Positions 43,930 to 52,875 of a stretch of 64,000 nucleotides of DNA are shown one piece after another. The first letter of the stretch is position 1, and every line of letters begins with the position of its first letter. Source of the DNA: Paenibacillus mellifer (GTDB lineage: Bacteria; Bacillota; Bacilli; Paenibacillales; Paenibacillaceae); NCBI RefSeq assembly GCF_023195895.1, contig NZ_JALPRK010000027.1, positions 1-64,000 of the forward strand. Reading direction: 5' to 3'. The translations under genes were made by a program, and so were the position numbers. The notes under the pieces are model-generated. The model searched no databases and was not told the DNA's origin. It saw only the letters and a program-made list of their open reading frames with translations.

Positions 43930-44732
43930 AAACCAAAAGTCATCCGCTGCTCGGAATTCATTCGCTGGTGATGATGATTTTTATATATGTGCCGATCCTC
44001 TTTATCGTCGCTTACTCGTTTAACAGCTCTAGGCTGGCGGCGGATTGGAGCGGTTTTACGTTTGATTGGTATATTTCGTTGTTTGATAACCGCCATGTCA
44101 TGGAGGCGCTGGCCAACAGTTTGACCGTGGCGATTGTCTCGACGGTGATCTCGACGGTGCTCGGTACGCTGGCGGCGCTGGCGATGCGGAAGCTGGGTCG
44201 TCGCTTTAAAGCGGGAATGGGCGGTCTGCTGTATTTGCCGATCATTATCCCGGATATCATCATGGGTTTGTCCTTGCTGGTCTTGTTCAATCAATTGAAT
44301 ATGCCCCTTGGCAAAATCACGATAATCATCGCCCATATTACTTTTAGCTTGTCCTACGTCTACGTTGTTGTCACCACCCGCCTGTCCGGCATGGGAGGAC
44401 AATTGGAGGAGGCGGCGCAGGATTTGGGAGCGAGCTCGTGGCAAACGTTCCGCCACGTGACGTTGCCGCAAATTGCTCCGGGTATCATCTCCGGGGCGCT
44501 CATCGCGTTTACATTGTCGCTGGATGACTTCATGGTGAGCTTCTTTGTCAGCGGACCGAATTCGACGACGCTGCCGATCTACATCTATGGGCAGGTGAAA
44601 CGGGGTATTTCCCCGGAAATTAACGCATTATGTACGATTTTGATCCTGGTGACGGTGACTTTGATCTTCCTGGCGCAATTTGTGTTGAATCGCGGCAAGG
44701 GCCAGAAGAAGCAATCCGTGCTGCCGTTCTAG
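43926..44732 (+). CDS. potC: Spermidine/putrescine ABC transporter permease PotC
   Basis: A 268-residue permease with six helices and the EAA loop EAAQDLGASSWQTFRHVTLPQ. LDDFMVSFFVSGPNSTTLP is typical of PotC. GGGAGGTG lies just before its ATG. Confidence 0.94.
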   Translation: MKTKSHPLLGIHSLVMMIFIYVPILFIVAYSFNSSRLAADWSGFTFDWYISLFDNRHVMEALANSLTVAIVSTVISTVLGTLAALAMRKLGRRFKAGMGGLLYLPIIIPDIIMGLSLLVLFNQLNMPLGKITIIIAHITFSLSYVYVVVTTRLSGMGGQLEEAAQDLGASSWQTFRHVTLPQIAPGIISGALIAFTLSLDDFMVSFFVSGPNSTTLPIYIYGQVKRGISPEINALCTILILVTVTLIFLAQFVLNRGKGQKKQSVLPF

Positions 44733-44778
44733 GAACACTCTTATATTCGGTATGGCGAAACAGAAGGGAGATTGGGAA

Positions 44779-45828
44779 TTGAACAATAAGAACATGAAAT
44801 GGGCCGGCCTCGTGCTGGCAGGATTGATGCTTATCGGGTTGTTGTCTGGCTGCGGATCGTCGAAAGAGACGTTGAACATTTACAGCTGGGCCGACAATTT
44901 TGACGAGGAAGTGCTGAAGCAATTCGAACAAGAGTTTGACGTGAAGGTCAATTATGATGTGTTTGCAAACAATGAAGACTTGCTGGCCAAGATTAAGGCG
45001 GGCGGCGGCGGTTATGATCTGATCCAACCCTCCGATTACATGGTGGCGACGATGATCAAGCAGGACCTGCTGGCGCCGCTGGACATGAACCATATTCCGA
45101 ACTTTGCCAATGTGTCTGAGGCATATAAAGACCCGTCCTACGACCCGGGGAATAAATACTCGATCGTATACACCTCTGGGGTCACGGGGATCGCTTACAA
45201 CACGAAATACGTCAAAGATGAGATCGACAGCTGGGAAGACCTGTGGAATCCCGAATACAAGGGGAAGGTCATTTTGCTTGACGATAACCGCGAGGTAATC
45301 GGCATGGCGTTGAAGAAGGCCGGACACTCCAACAGCTCCACCGATGAAGGCGAGATCACGGCTGCCGTGGATGATCTGAAGAGTTTGCTGCCGAGCGTAT
45401 TGGCTTTTGATACCGACAATATTAAGCAAAAAATGATTCAAGAGGAAGGCTGGATCGCCACCGTCTGGTCGGGCGACGCTTCCTACATCGCACAAGATAA
45501 TCCGGACGTGGCTTACGTCGTTCCGAAGGAAGGCGGCACCATCTGGTCGGACAACTATGCGATTCCGAAGGATTCGAAGCATAAAGAACTAGCCGAGAAA
45601 TTCATCAACTTCATGCTCGATCCGGAAGTGAGCGCGAAGAACTACGAATCCATTGGCTACAGCGATCCGAATACAAAAGCGACGGAGTTCCACAGTGAAG
45701 AGTATCGGAACGACAAAATGATTAATCTGTCCGAGGACGAATTATCCCGTACCGAATGGCTTGGCGACGTGGGCGACAAGCTGCAGCTGTATGACCGCTT
45801 CTGGACCGAATTGAAGAGCGGACGGTAG
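44779..45828 (+). CDS. potD: Spermidine/putrescine-binding lipoprotein PotD
   Basis: A 349-residue lipoprotein: hydrophobic signal segment and lipobox LLSGC, then the PotD fold with LNIYSWADNFDEEVLKQFE, YDLIQPSDYMVATM and SVLAFDTDNIKQKM. TTG 44779 has AAGGGAG upstream and is preferred to the ATG at 44752, which has no ribosome binding site. Last gene of potABCD; a strong terminator follows. It depends on Lgt for its anchor. Confidence 0.94.
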   Translation: MNNKNMKWAGLVLAGLMLIGLLSGCGSSKETLNIYSWADNFDEEVLKQFEQEFDVKVNYDVFANNEDLLAKIKAGGGGYDLIQPSDYMVATMIKQDLLAPLDMNHIPNFANVSEAYKDPSYDPGNKYSIVYTSGVTGIAYNTKYVKDEIDSWEDLWNPEYKGKVILLDDNREVIGMALKKAGHSNSSTDEGEITAAVDDLKSLLPSVLAFDTDNIKQKMIQEEGWIATVWSGDASYIAQDNPDVAYVVPKEGGTIWSDNYAIPKDSKHKELAEKFINFMLDPEVSAKNYESIGYSDPNTKATEFHSEEYRNDKMINLSEDELSRTEWLGDVGDKLQLYDRFWTELKSGR

Positions 45829-45863
45829 GATTTTCCGATTGCTTCTGTTAGAGTTCTGCGAGA

Positions 45864-45905
45864 GCGCCAGGCGCCTCCCATTGGGGAGGGCGTGCTGGCG
45901 TTTTT
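45864..45905 (+). terminator. Terminator of potABCD
   Basis: CGCCAG and GCCTCCC pair with GGGAGGGC and CTGGCG around ATTG, followed by five T. Confidence 0.9.
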
Positions 45906-45972
45906 GCGTACATGAATTTTTGCCACCAGGGTCATAATTTAGGTATTAACTTGAAGAGGGTGGCGATATCCA

Positions 45973-46752
45973 ATGAAGCGTAACGCGGTAAAAATGATGA
46001 CTTCGCTGATGACCGCAGGCCTGATGGTTTCCGGTGTGGCTGTCGTTCCGACGGAAGCTGCGCCGCAGTCGCCGGTAGAGCTTAGCGGGGAGATGGATGC
46101 ATTGAGACCGACGCTCCAGCAGGAGCAGCAGGGCGTCAAGATCACGAACCATACGATCGAGAAGAAAATCCCCGAGGCGTCGATTAAAGTCGACTATCCG
46201 CAAATCAGCGGGTTAAAGCACAAATCGGTGCAGAAGAAGATCAATAAGCTGCTTAAGGAGAAGGCGGAGACGTTTGTGGCAAACGCTCTGAAGGAGGCGA
46301 AAGCAGGACAGCCGACGACACCAAGCGGGAACCCTTACGAGTATGTTGGCGTCTACAAGGTGACTTACAATCGCGATGGGGTGTTAAGCCTTTATCAGGA
46401 TTTGTACTCCTACACCGGGGGGGCGCATGGAATTACCGTGCGTGAGGGAATGACTTTCCGGTTGGATACCGGGAAGCTGCTAACGCTGGACGAGCTGCTT
46501 CGGGCGAACTCGAATTACCGCAGCATCGTTGATCTGGCCATCGCCAAGAAGCTGCAGGAAACCGACGGGTATTTCGGCAACTTCAAGACGATTGGCCCGA
46601 ATCCTTCGTATTTTGTGCAGGATGACGGTGTCACGATCTTCTTCCAGCTGTATGACTATCTGCCTTATGTGTTTGGCTTCCCGGAATTCCACTTCCCGTT
46701 CGCCCAGCTGCTGCCGCCGGGGACGAATCCGTTTGATTTCAAAACGCACTGA
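45973..46752 (+). CDS. Secreted DUF3298/RsiV-like protein without anti-sigma domain
   Basis: A 259-residue protein with a signal peptide (MTSLMTAGLMVSGVAVVPTEA) and a DUF4163/DUF3298 pair: VKITNHTIEKKIPEASIKVDYPQ, then YTGGAHGITVREGMTF and FQLYDYLPYVFGFPEFHFPF. The same fold is the extracellular lysozyme-binding part of RsiV in Bacillus. Here no membrane helix or cytoplasmic sigma-binding segment is present, and no sigma gene is adjacent. It may bind lysozyme or cell wall. GAGGGTGG lies upstream of the ATG. Confidence 0.85.
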   Translation: MKRNAVKMMTSLMTAGLMVSGVAVVPTEAAPQSPVELSGEMDALRPTLQQEQQGVKITNHTIEKKIPEASIKVDYPQISGLKHKSVQKKINKLLKEKAETFVANALKEAKAGQPTTPSGNPYEYVGVYKVTYNRDGVLSLYQDLYSYTGGAHGITVREGMTFRLDTGKLLTLDELLRANSNYRSIVDLAIAKKLQETDGYFGNFKTIGPNPSYFVQDDGVTIFFQLYDYLPYVFGFPEFHFPFAQLLPPGTNPFDFKTH

Positions 46753-46766
46753 GCAGTTGATTTCTT

Positions 46767-46807
46767 GAACGTCCTCTTCGGTGGTGATGCTGCCGGGAGG
46801 GCGTTTT
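46767..46807 (+). terminator. Terminator after the DUF3298 gene
   Basis: AACGTCCTC and CGG pair with CCG and GAGGGCGTT with a small bulge, followed by five T. Confidence 0.7.
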
Positions 46808-46850
46808 TAGATGGGAGGGGTGAGAACATCCCCAGCGCCTATAAATCTCC

Positions 46851-46878
46851 TTGCGTTTTAGTCGAAAACGGTTACAAT
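46851..46878 (+). promoter_or_regulatory. uxaC promoter overlapped by a cre-like site
   Basis: TTGCGT (46851-46856), 16-bp spacer, TACAAT (46873-46878). CGAAAACGGTTACA (46863-46876) matches the cre consensus TGWAARCGYTWNCW at 12 of 14 positions and covers most of the -10 element, so CcpA or the adjacent LacI regulator could block transcription. Confidence 0.65.
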
Positions 46879-46950
46879 AAGAATCAGCACAATGATGTTA
46901 ACGTGAACAATAGGTAGGGTAACGGATCTAATTGAGGGGAGAACGGGAAT

Positions 46951-48363
46951 ATGGCGAAGAAGTTTTTGGGGAAAAATTTTCTGCTGAACAGCGATACGGC
47001 GGAGAAGTTGTATCATCAATACGCGAAGGATCTGCCGATCATCGATTATCACTGCCATTTGAGTCCGCAGGAAATCTACGAGAATAAGACATTCCGCAAC
47101 CTGACCGAGGCCTGGCTGGGCGGCGACCACTACAAATGGCGAGTCATGCGGGCTTGCGGCGTTGATGAGGAGCTCATCACCGGAGGGGCGGATGATTACG
47201 ACAAGTTCCTGGCCTGGGCCAAGGTGGTGCCGCAGCTGCTGGGCAATCCGCTGTATCATTGGACACACCTGGAGCTGCAACGGTTCTTCGGGATTCAGGA
47301 GCTGCTGAACGAGCAAAGCGCCCCGGCCATCTGGGATAAAGCGAATGCCAAGCTGCAAAGCGAAGGATTTGGCGCACGGGATCTAATTACGAAATCCAAG
47401 GTAACGGTGGTATGCACAACCGACGATCCGGCGGATTCGCTCGAATACCATTTGAAGATCCAGGGGCTGGAGGGATTTGACACGGCCGTGCTGCCAAGCT
47501 TCCGTCCCGACAAGTTCTTAGAGATCAACCGCGATACTTTTAAGCCGTGGTTGGCGAAGCTGGAGGTGACGACGGGGAAGGCGATCTCGAACTACGGGGC
47601 ATTGTTGGACGCATTACACGAACGGATCGAGTTCTTCCATGAGATTGGCGGACGGGTGTCCGACCATGCTTTGGATACGCTGGAATACCGGGAGACGACG
47701 CTGAAGGAAGTGGAGGCGATTTTCGCCAAGGCGCTGAGCAAGGGCTCCGTAACACCGGTGGAAGAGCGGAAATACAAGTCGTATACGATGCGTTTCCTCG
47801 GCAAGGAATATGCTGCGCACGGGTGGGCGATGCAGCTGCATATTCATGCGCTGCGGAACACGAATACGGCGATGTTCAAGCGGCTCGGCCCAGATACGGG
47901 TTATGATGCGATCAACGACGGACCGCTGGCAGAAGCGCTGGCGGGACTGCTCGACGCCCTGGAGCAGGACGGCGGGCTGCCGAAGACGATCCTGTATTCG
48001 TTGAACCCAAACGACTACTGGGCGCTTGCCAGCATCATGGGCAGCTTCCAGGGTGGCGGTGTGCCGGGCAAGATCCAGTTTGGCACCGCCTGGTGGTTCA
48101 ACGACAACAAGGACGGAATGATCCAGCAAATGCGCACGCTGGCCAATTTCGGTGTGTTGTCCCAATTCCTCGGGATGCTGACGGATTCGCGCAGCTTCCT
48201 GTCGTATACGCGGCATGAGTATTTCCGCCGCCTGCTGTGCGACGTGCTCGGCGATTGGGTCGACCGCGGCGAGGCGCCGGAGGACTTCGAATTGCTGGGA
48301 CGGATCGTTACCGACATTTGTTATGGCAATGCCAAGCGGTATTTTGCTTTTCGGGAACAATAG
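46951..48363 (+). CDS. uxaC: Glucuronate isomerase
   Basis: A 470-residue enzyme that isomerises D-glucuronate to D-fructuronate and D-galacturonate to D-tagaturonate. It belongs to the amidohydrolase-like UxaC family: LPIIDYHCHLSPQEI at the N terminus carries metal-type histidines, and MQLHIHALRNTN and FGTAWWFNDNKDGM are conserved. GAGGGGAG precedes the ATG. The LacI-type regulator follows by 19 bp. Other uronate genes (uxuA, uxaB, kdgK) are not in the window. Confidence 0.95.
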   Translation: MAKKFLGKNFLLNSDTAEKLYHQYAKDLPIIDYHCHLSPQEIYENKTFRNLTEAWLGGDHYKWRVMRACGVDEELITGGADDYDKFLAWAKVVPQLLGNPLYHWTHLELQRFFGIQELLNEQSAPAIWDKANAKLQSEGFGARDLITKSKVTVVCTTDDPADSLEYHLKIQGLEGFDTAVLPSFRPDKFLEINRDTFKPWLAKLEVTTGKAISNYGALLDALHERIEFFHEIGGRVSDHALDTLEYRETTLKEVEAIFAKALSKGSVTPVEERKYKSYTMRFLGKEYAAHGWAMQLHIHALRNTNTAMFKRLGPDTGYDAINDGPLAEALAGLLDALEQDGGLPKTILYSLNPNDYWALASIMGSFQGGGVPGKIQFGTAWWFNDNKDGMIQQMRTLANFGVLSQFLGMLTDSRSFLSYTRHEYFRRLLCDVLGDWVDRGEAPEDFELLGRIVTDICYGNAKRYFAFREQ

Positions 48364-48373
48364 AAAGGATTGA

Positions 48374-49396
<1,023 letters not shown>

Positions 49397-49409
49397 CGGA
49401 AGAGATGCC

Positions 49410-49447
49410 AAAGAACCCGCCAGAATTGGAGTTTCTGGCGGGTTCTT
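49410..49447. terminator. Bidirectional terminator between lacI and adenine deaminase genes
   Basis: AAAGAACCCGCCAGA and TCTGGCGGGTTCTTT form a perfect 15-bp stem with A and T ends usable in both directions. Confidence 0.92.
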
Positions 49448-49488
49448 TGCGTACGGTTTATTGGAATGTCTCCCTGGAAGGACCGGGA

Positions 49489-51288
49489 TTAATCGATTTC
49501 CACTGGAATGAGTTTGAACTCGTTCACGTCGGCCAGGCCTCGGTTGGTGATGCGCAGCTCGGGAATGACCGGCAAGGCGATCAACGAGAAGGTCATAAAC
49601 GGTGCGTTCAATTGGCAACCGAGTTGCTTCCAAGCCGTCTCCAACCCTTTCACCTGGGTGACGACGGTCTCCAGCGGCTGGTCGGACATGAGGCCGGCGA
49701 TGGCCATCGGTACCGCCGCGAGCACCTGGCCGTCCAGCACGGCGATCATGCCGCCGCCCAGCTTCGCTAGCTCGTTTGCGGCAAACGCCATGTCCTCGGG
49801 ATTCGTACCCATGACGAGCAGGTTGTGACTGTCATGTGCGACAGTGGAGGCCACGGCCCCCCGCTTCAGGCCAAACCCCCGCGCGAAGGCGAGCGACAAC
49901 TCGCCGGAACCGCGGTGACGGTCGATGCAGGCCAGCGTGGCGATGTCCTGCTCGGCGGCGGGACGCACGACTCCGTATCCGTCAACCTTGACGGTTGCCG
50001 TCCCCTTCGCCGTGCGGGCGCTGTTCTCGATCACGTCGATGACGTGGATCGTTGTTTGGTTCATGCCGCTGGCGCTGCTGCGGTAGAGGAAATCGGCGTC
50101 GGTCAGCGGACGCGCCAATTTCACCGAGGCACGCGCCTGCGGCGGATACGGGTACGCCGGGAACGGAACGCGGAGCTGCCCGTCGTCATAAGCGACCTTG
50201 CCGTCGGTGATGACGGTCGACGGCTCCATCCGCCGCAGGTCGCCGATCAGCAGCAGGTCCGCGCATTTACCCGGTGCGATCCCGCCCAAGTCGCCGTCGA
50301 CCTTGAAGTACCGCGCCGTGTTGATGGTTCCCATCTGAATCGCGGTGACCGGATCGACGCCTTCTTCAATGGCCCGGCGCACGACATGGTTCATGTGCCC
50401 TTGCTCGATCAGCGTCTGCGGGTACACATCGTCGGTGACTAGCAGGATGTTCGAAGGGTTCACCTTATCCTCAGTGGCCACCTTGATCACTTCCTTGACA
50501 TCATGCCAAGCTGAGCCCTCACGGATCATCAGGTGCATGCCGATGCGCAACTTGGCAAGCCCTTGCTCTCTGGTCACCGTCTCGTGACAGGAAGTGACGC
50601 CCGAAGCGGTGTAGGCTTGGAGCATGCGCTCATCATCGCTTGGAAAATGCCCGGTTACCGTCTTACCCGCCTCCATCGTGGCTTGGATCTCGCCGAGCAT
50701 TTTCGGATCTCCGTACACAACGCCGGGAAAGTTCATGACCTCGCCCAGTCCTTCGACCCCGTCCCAGGTCATCCCTTCGGCGATATCACCCGTGTTCAGC
50801 GAGGCTCCGGCATCCTCCAAATGATCGGTAGCCGGTACGCAGGATGGGAACGTGGTGTAAACCTTAAGCGGCAGCCCTTGGCCTTCCTCGTGCATCCAAC
50901 GCACACCTTCCGCGCCAAACACATTGGCGATTTCGTGCGGGTCCATAAAGATGCCGGTCGTCCCTTTGGCCAGCGCCGCCTTGGCGAACTCGGACACCGA
51001 CAGCATGGTGCTCTCAACATGCATATGCCCGTCCAGGAGCCCTGGAACAATGTGTCGGCCCGCCGCGTCGATCACGATGGTGTCCTCGCCAATCGTGTGC
51101 CCGGCGTCCCCCACGAAGGCGATCCGCCCTTCAGCAACGGCGACGTCGGTCTGCGGCAACAGCTCCCCGGTGTAGACGTTGACTAAGGTGCCACCCTTAA
51201 CAACCAAGTCAGCCTTTGCCTTACCCATGGCGACATCCGCCAACGTACGGCTTACTTCATACAGCTTCTTCCTTACAGATTGTTTCAT
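49489..51288 (-). CDS. adeC: Adenine deaminase
   Basis: A 599-residue metal-dependent amidohydrolase that deaminates adenine to hypoxanthine and ammonia for purine salvage. The metal motif VPGLLDGHMHVESTML, FMDPHEIANVFG, GHFPSDDERMLQ and DVYPQTLIEQGHMNHVVR are typical, as is the C-terminal domain with AHDSHNLLVMG. ATG 51288 is chosen for AAAGGAG 11 bases upstream; the open frame to 51327 has no such site. Single gene on the minus strand; upstream lie a possible structured leader and repeat element C. Confidence 0.95.
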   Translation of the reverse strand: MKQSVRKKLYEVSRTLADVAMGKAKADLVVKGGTLVNVYTGELLPQTDVAVAEGRIAFVGDAGHTIGEDTIVIDAAGRHIVPGLLDGHMHVESTMLSVSEFAKAALAKGTTGIFMDPHEIANVFGAEGVRWMHEEGQGLPLKVYTTFPSCVPATDHLEDAGASLNTGDIAEGMTWDGVEGLGEVMNFPGVVYGDPKMLGEIQATMEAGKTVTGHFPSDDERMLQAYTASGVTSCHETVTREQGLAKLRIGMHLMIREGSAWHDVKEVIKVATEDKVNPSNILLVTDDVYPQTLIEQGHMNHVVRRAIEEGVDPVTAIQMGTINTARYFKVDGDLGGIAPGKCADLLLIGDLRRMEPSTVITDGKVAYDDGQLRVPFPAYPYPPQARASVKLARPLTDADFLYRSSASGMNQTTIHVIDVIENSARTAKGTATVKVDGYGVVRPAAEQDIATLACIDRHRGSGELSLAFARGFGLKRGAVASTVAHDSHNLLVMGTNPEDMAFAANELAKLGGGMIAVLDGQVLAAVPMAIAGLMSDQPLETVVTQVKGLETAWKQLGCQLNAPFMTFSLIALPVIPELRITNRGLADVNEFKLIPVEID

Positions 51289-51327
51289 CTCCCGACTCAC
51301 TCCTTTATTAATCCGTCGCTCAACCAA

Positions 51328-51413
51328 GCTAAAGTAACTCTAGCGATCCCATGCCGTTCAAAGTTACAACTAATCAATGCGCGCCTAGCCGTCCCACCCG
51401 AGTTACCTTTAGC
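51328..51413 (-). promoter_or_regulatory. Possible structured leader of adeC
   Basis: On the minus strand, GCTAAAGGTAACTC (51413-51400) can pair with GAGTTACTTTAGC (51340-51328), 13 pairs with one bulged G, enclosing 59 bases. The stem ends 39 bases before adeC and abuts repeat element C. I do not see a purine riboswitch core. I found no convincing promoter here. Confidence 0.4.
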
Positions 51414-51600
51414 GCTAACGCTTGCCACAGAGCTTAATTGGGCCCAAAACGCTACATTCTGAGTCTAACGCTTACCACAGAGCTTATTGTCCATTTTACA
51501 GCGGTAAACAGGCACTTTTGATGAAAATAGCGCCGCTCAGCGTCGTTAGAGTTGAAAAACCCCCGAAGTTGCTAGTATAGTGTTTCTCATCAGCGTTAGA
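51414..51600. repeat. 187-bp dyad repeat element, copy C
   Basis: Four 25-bp units: forward at 51414 and 51464, inverted at 51526 and 51576, with a 37-bp centre (51489-51525). The two forward units are the best-matching pair: TAACGCTT, then CCACAGAGCTTA. It lies upstream of adeC in the gap after clpP. The rest of this 529-bp gap holds the possible adeC leader, an unexplained GC-rich tract (51601-51740) and the clpP terminator. Confidence 0.9.
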
Positions 51601-51757
51601 AGCGGGTGGGGGCAGAATTCACGCCCTAAGCGGCTTTCGCGGGGCCTTCGCCGCGCCAGCATGGTCTCGACTGTCCCCGCGACGCTCCGGGCTCCCCGCA
51701 GCTTCCCCGGCGCCCCTGTCGTTGCCTTGCCTCGCTTTATTTAAAAATAAATATAAC

Positions 51758-51809
51758 AAGAAAGGCCGCCCTTCGAACAGAACTTTCTGTTCAAAGCGCA
51801 GCCTTTCGT
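51758..51809 (-). terminator. Terminator of clpP
   Basis: A long hairpin read on the minus strand: AAAGGCTGCGCTTTGAACAG pairs with CTGTTCGAAGGGCGGCCTTT with mismatches, followed by a T-rich tail. Confidence 0.8.
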
Positions 51810-51817
51810 CTTAAGCC

Positions 51818-52417
51818 TTAGCCTTTGGCGGTTGGATCCACTTTCTCGATGACTTTATCGACCAAGCCGTATTCCTTCGCTTCGGCCGCGCTCATGAAGT
51901 AGTCGCGGTCGGTGTCCTTCTCGATCCGATCCAGCGGTTGGCCGGTCCGTTCGGCGAGGATTTGGTTCAGTTTATCGCGCATCTTCAGGATGCGGCGGGC
52001 GCGGATTTCGATGTCCGTCGCTTGACCTTCGGCTCCGCCGAGCGGCTGATGGATCATGATTTCGCTGTTTGGCAGCGCGTAACGTTTGCCCGGCGCGCCG
52101 GCGTTCAGCAGGAAAGCGCCCATCGAAGCGGCCAGCCCGACGCAAATCGTGGAGACGTCGGATTTAATGAATTGCATCGTATCATAAATCGCCATGCCGG
52201 CTGTAATCGAACCGCCAGGGCTGTTAATGTATAGGGAGATGTCCTTCGTTGGATCTTCCGCGTCCAGAAACAGCATCTGAGCAATGATGGAGTTGGCGAC
52301 GACATCGTTCACCTGAGAGCCCAGGAAGATGATCCGATCCTTGAGCAGACGGGAATAAATGTCGTAAGCGCGCTCGCCGCGATTGCTTTGTTCAACGACC
52401 ATAGGAATATAACTCAC
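51818..52417 (-). CDS. clpP: ATP-dependent Clp protease proteolytic subunit
   Basis: A 199-residue serine peptidase that forms the two-ring chamber used by ClpC, ClpX and ClpE for regulated proteolysis. The catalytic triad is visible: S98 in [10 protein letters not shown]123 in [12 protein letters not shown]172 in [25 protein letters not shown] is conserved. GTG 52417 has AAGGAGG eight bases upstream and aligns with the family start; the open frame to 52498 is untranslated leader. The promoter about 120 bp upstream is overlapped by a perfect CtsR heptad repeat, so heat or protein stress should induce it. Confidence 0.97.
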   Translation of the reverse strand: MSYIPMVVEQSNRGERAYDIYSRLLKDRIIFLGSQVNDVVANSIIAQMLFLDAEDPTKDISLYINSPGGSITAGMAIYDTMQFIKSDVSTICVGLAASMGAFLLNAGAPGKRYALPNSEIMIHQPLGGAEGQATDIEIRARRILKMRDKLNQILAERTGQPLDRIEKDTDRDYFMSAAEAKEYGLVDKVIEKVDPTAKG

Positions 52418-52533
52418 CAATAAAACCTCCTTAAATTTAGGGCGCTCGCGTGGAACGACCCACCCAATGGAATAGTCTGCAAAAATCGCCCCAATCAATC
52501 TAAGAATTGACGGAAACGAAGAAGATTAATCTC

Positions 52534-52573
52534 ATCATAAACAATTTAATCGAGAAAGTCAAAGAAAGTCAAA
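52534..52573 (-). promoter_or_regulatory. clpP promoter with CtsR operator
   Basis: On the minus strand, TTGACT (52562-52557), 17-bp spacer, TATGAT (52539-52534). The plus strand reads AGTCAAA-GAA-AGTCAAA (52557-52573), the CtsR heptad direct repeat RGTCAAA-NAN-RGTCAAA, which overlaps the -35. Confidence 0.92.
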
Positions 52574-52583
52574 CTCAAGGGAA

Positions 52584-52616
52584 TAAAAAAAGTCCAATCG
52601 ACGAAAGTCAGGACTT
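52584..52616 (-). terminator. Terminator of tRNA-Arg
   Basis: On the minus strand AAGTCC pairs with GGACTT, followed by a T run. It isolates the tRNA from the clpP promoter. Confidence 0.65.
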
Positions 52617-52639
52617 GTTCATGTATATCAAATATAGTA

Positions 52640-52714
52640 TGGCGCGCCCGCGAGGAATCGAACCTCGATCTCAGGCTCCGGAGGCCTACGTCATATCCAT
52701 TGGACCACGGGCGC
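52640..52714 (-). tRNA. tRNA-Arg (CCG anticodon)
   Basis: On the minus strand the acceptor stem GCGCCCG/CGGGCGC, a TAGGC/GCCTG anticodon stem with loop CTCCGGA, the T-loop TTCGATT and an encoded CCA form a standard cloverleaf. It reads CGG codons. Confidence 0.95.
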
Positions 52715-52734
52715 AAATTTAGCGAACAAAAATT

Positions 52735-52763
52735 ATTATATGATATTTCAAATCAAAACGCAA
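52735..52763 (-). promoter_or_regulatory. Promoter of tRNA-Arg
   Basis: On the minus strand TTGCGT (52763-52758), 17-bp spacer, perfect TATAAT (52740-52735), ending about 20 bp before the tRNA. Confidence 0.85.
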
Positions 52764-52808
52764 GGCGAAATCCTTAAAGCAAAAAAAGCCCAAAAAAAAG
52801 GATTGTCA

Positions 52809-52822
52809 TGAAAGCGTTTCTA
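52809..52822. promoter_or_regulatory. cre-like site upstream of the LacI-family gene
   Basis: TGAAAGCGTTTCTA agrees with TGWAARCGYTWNCW at 13 of 14 positions. It overlaps the -35 position of a possible promoter whose -10 is TATAAA (52840-52845). Confidence 0.7.
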
Positions 52823-52840
52823 TGATAACTTGATGAATAT

Positions 52841-52856
52841 ATAAAAACGTTTTTAT
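52841..52856. promoter_or_regulatory. Autoregulatory LacI-type operator
   Basis: Perfect 16-bp palindrome ATAAAAACGTTTTTAT, with the central CG typical of LacI-family operators, 20 bp before the LacI gene. The same palindrome recurs at 53937-53954 before the transporter operon. Confidence 0.8.
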
Positions 52857-52875
52857 AGATAGGGTGTATCGAGAG

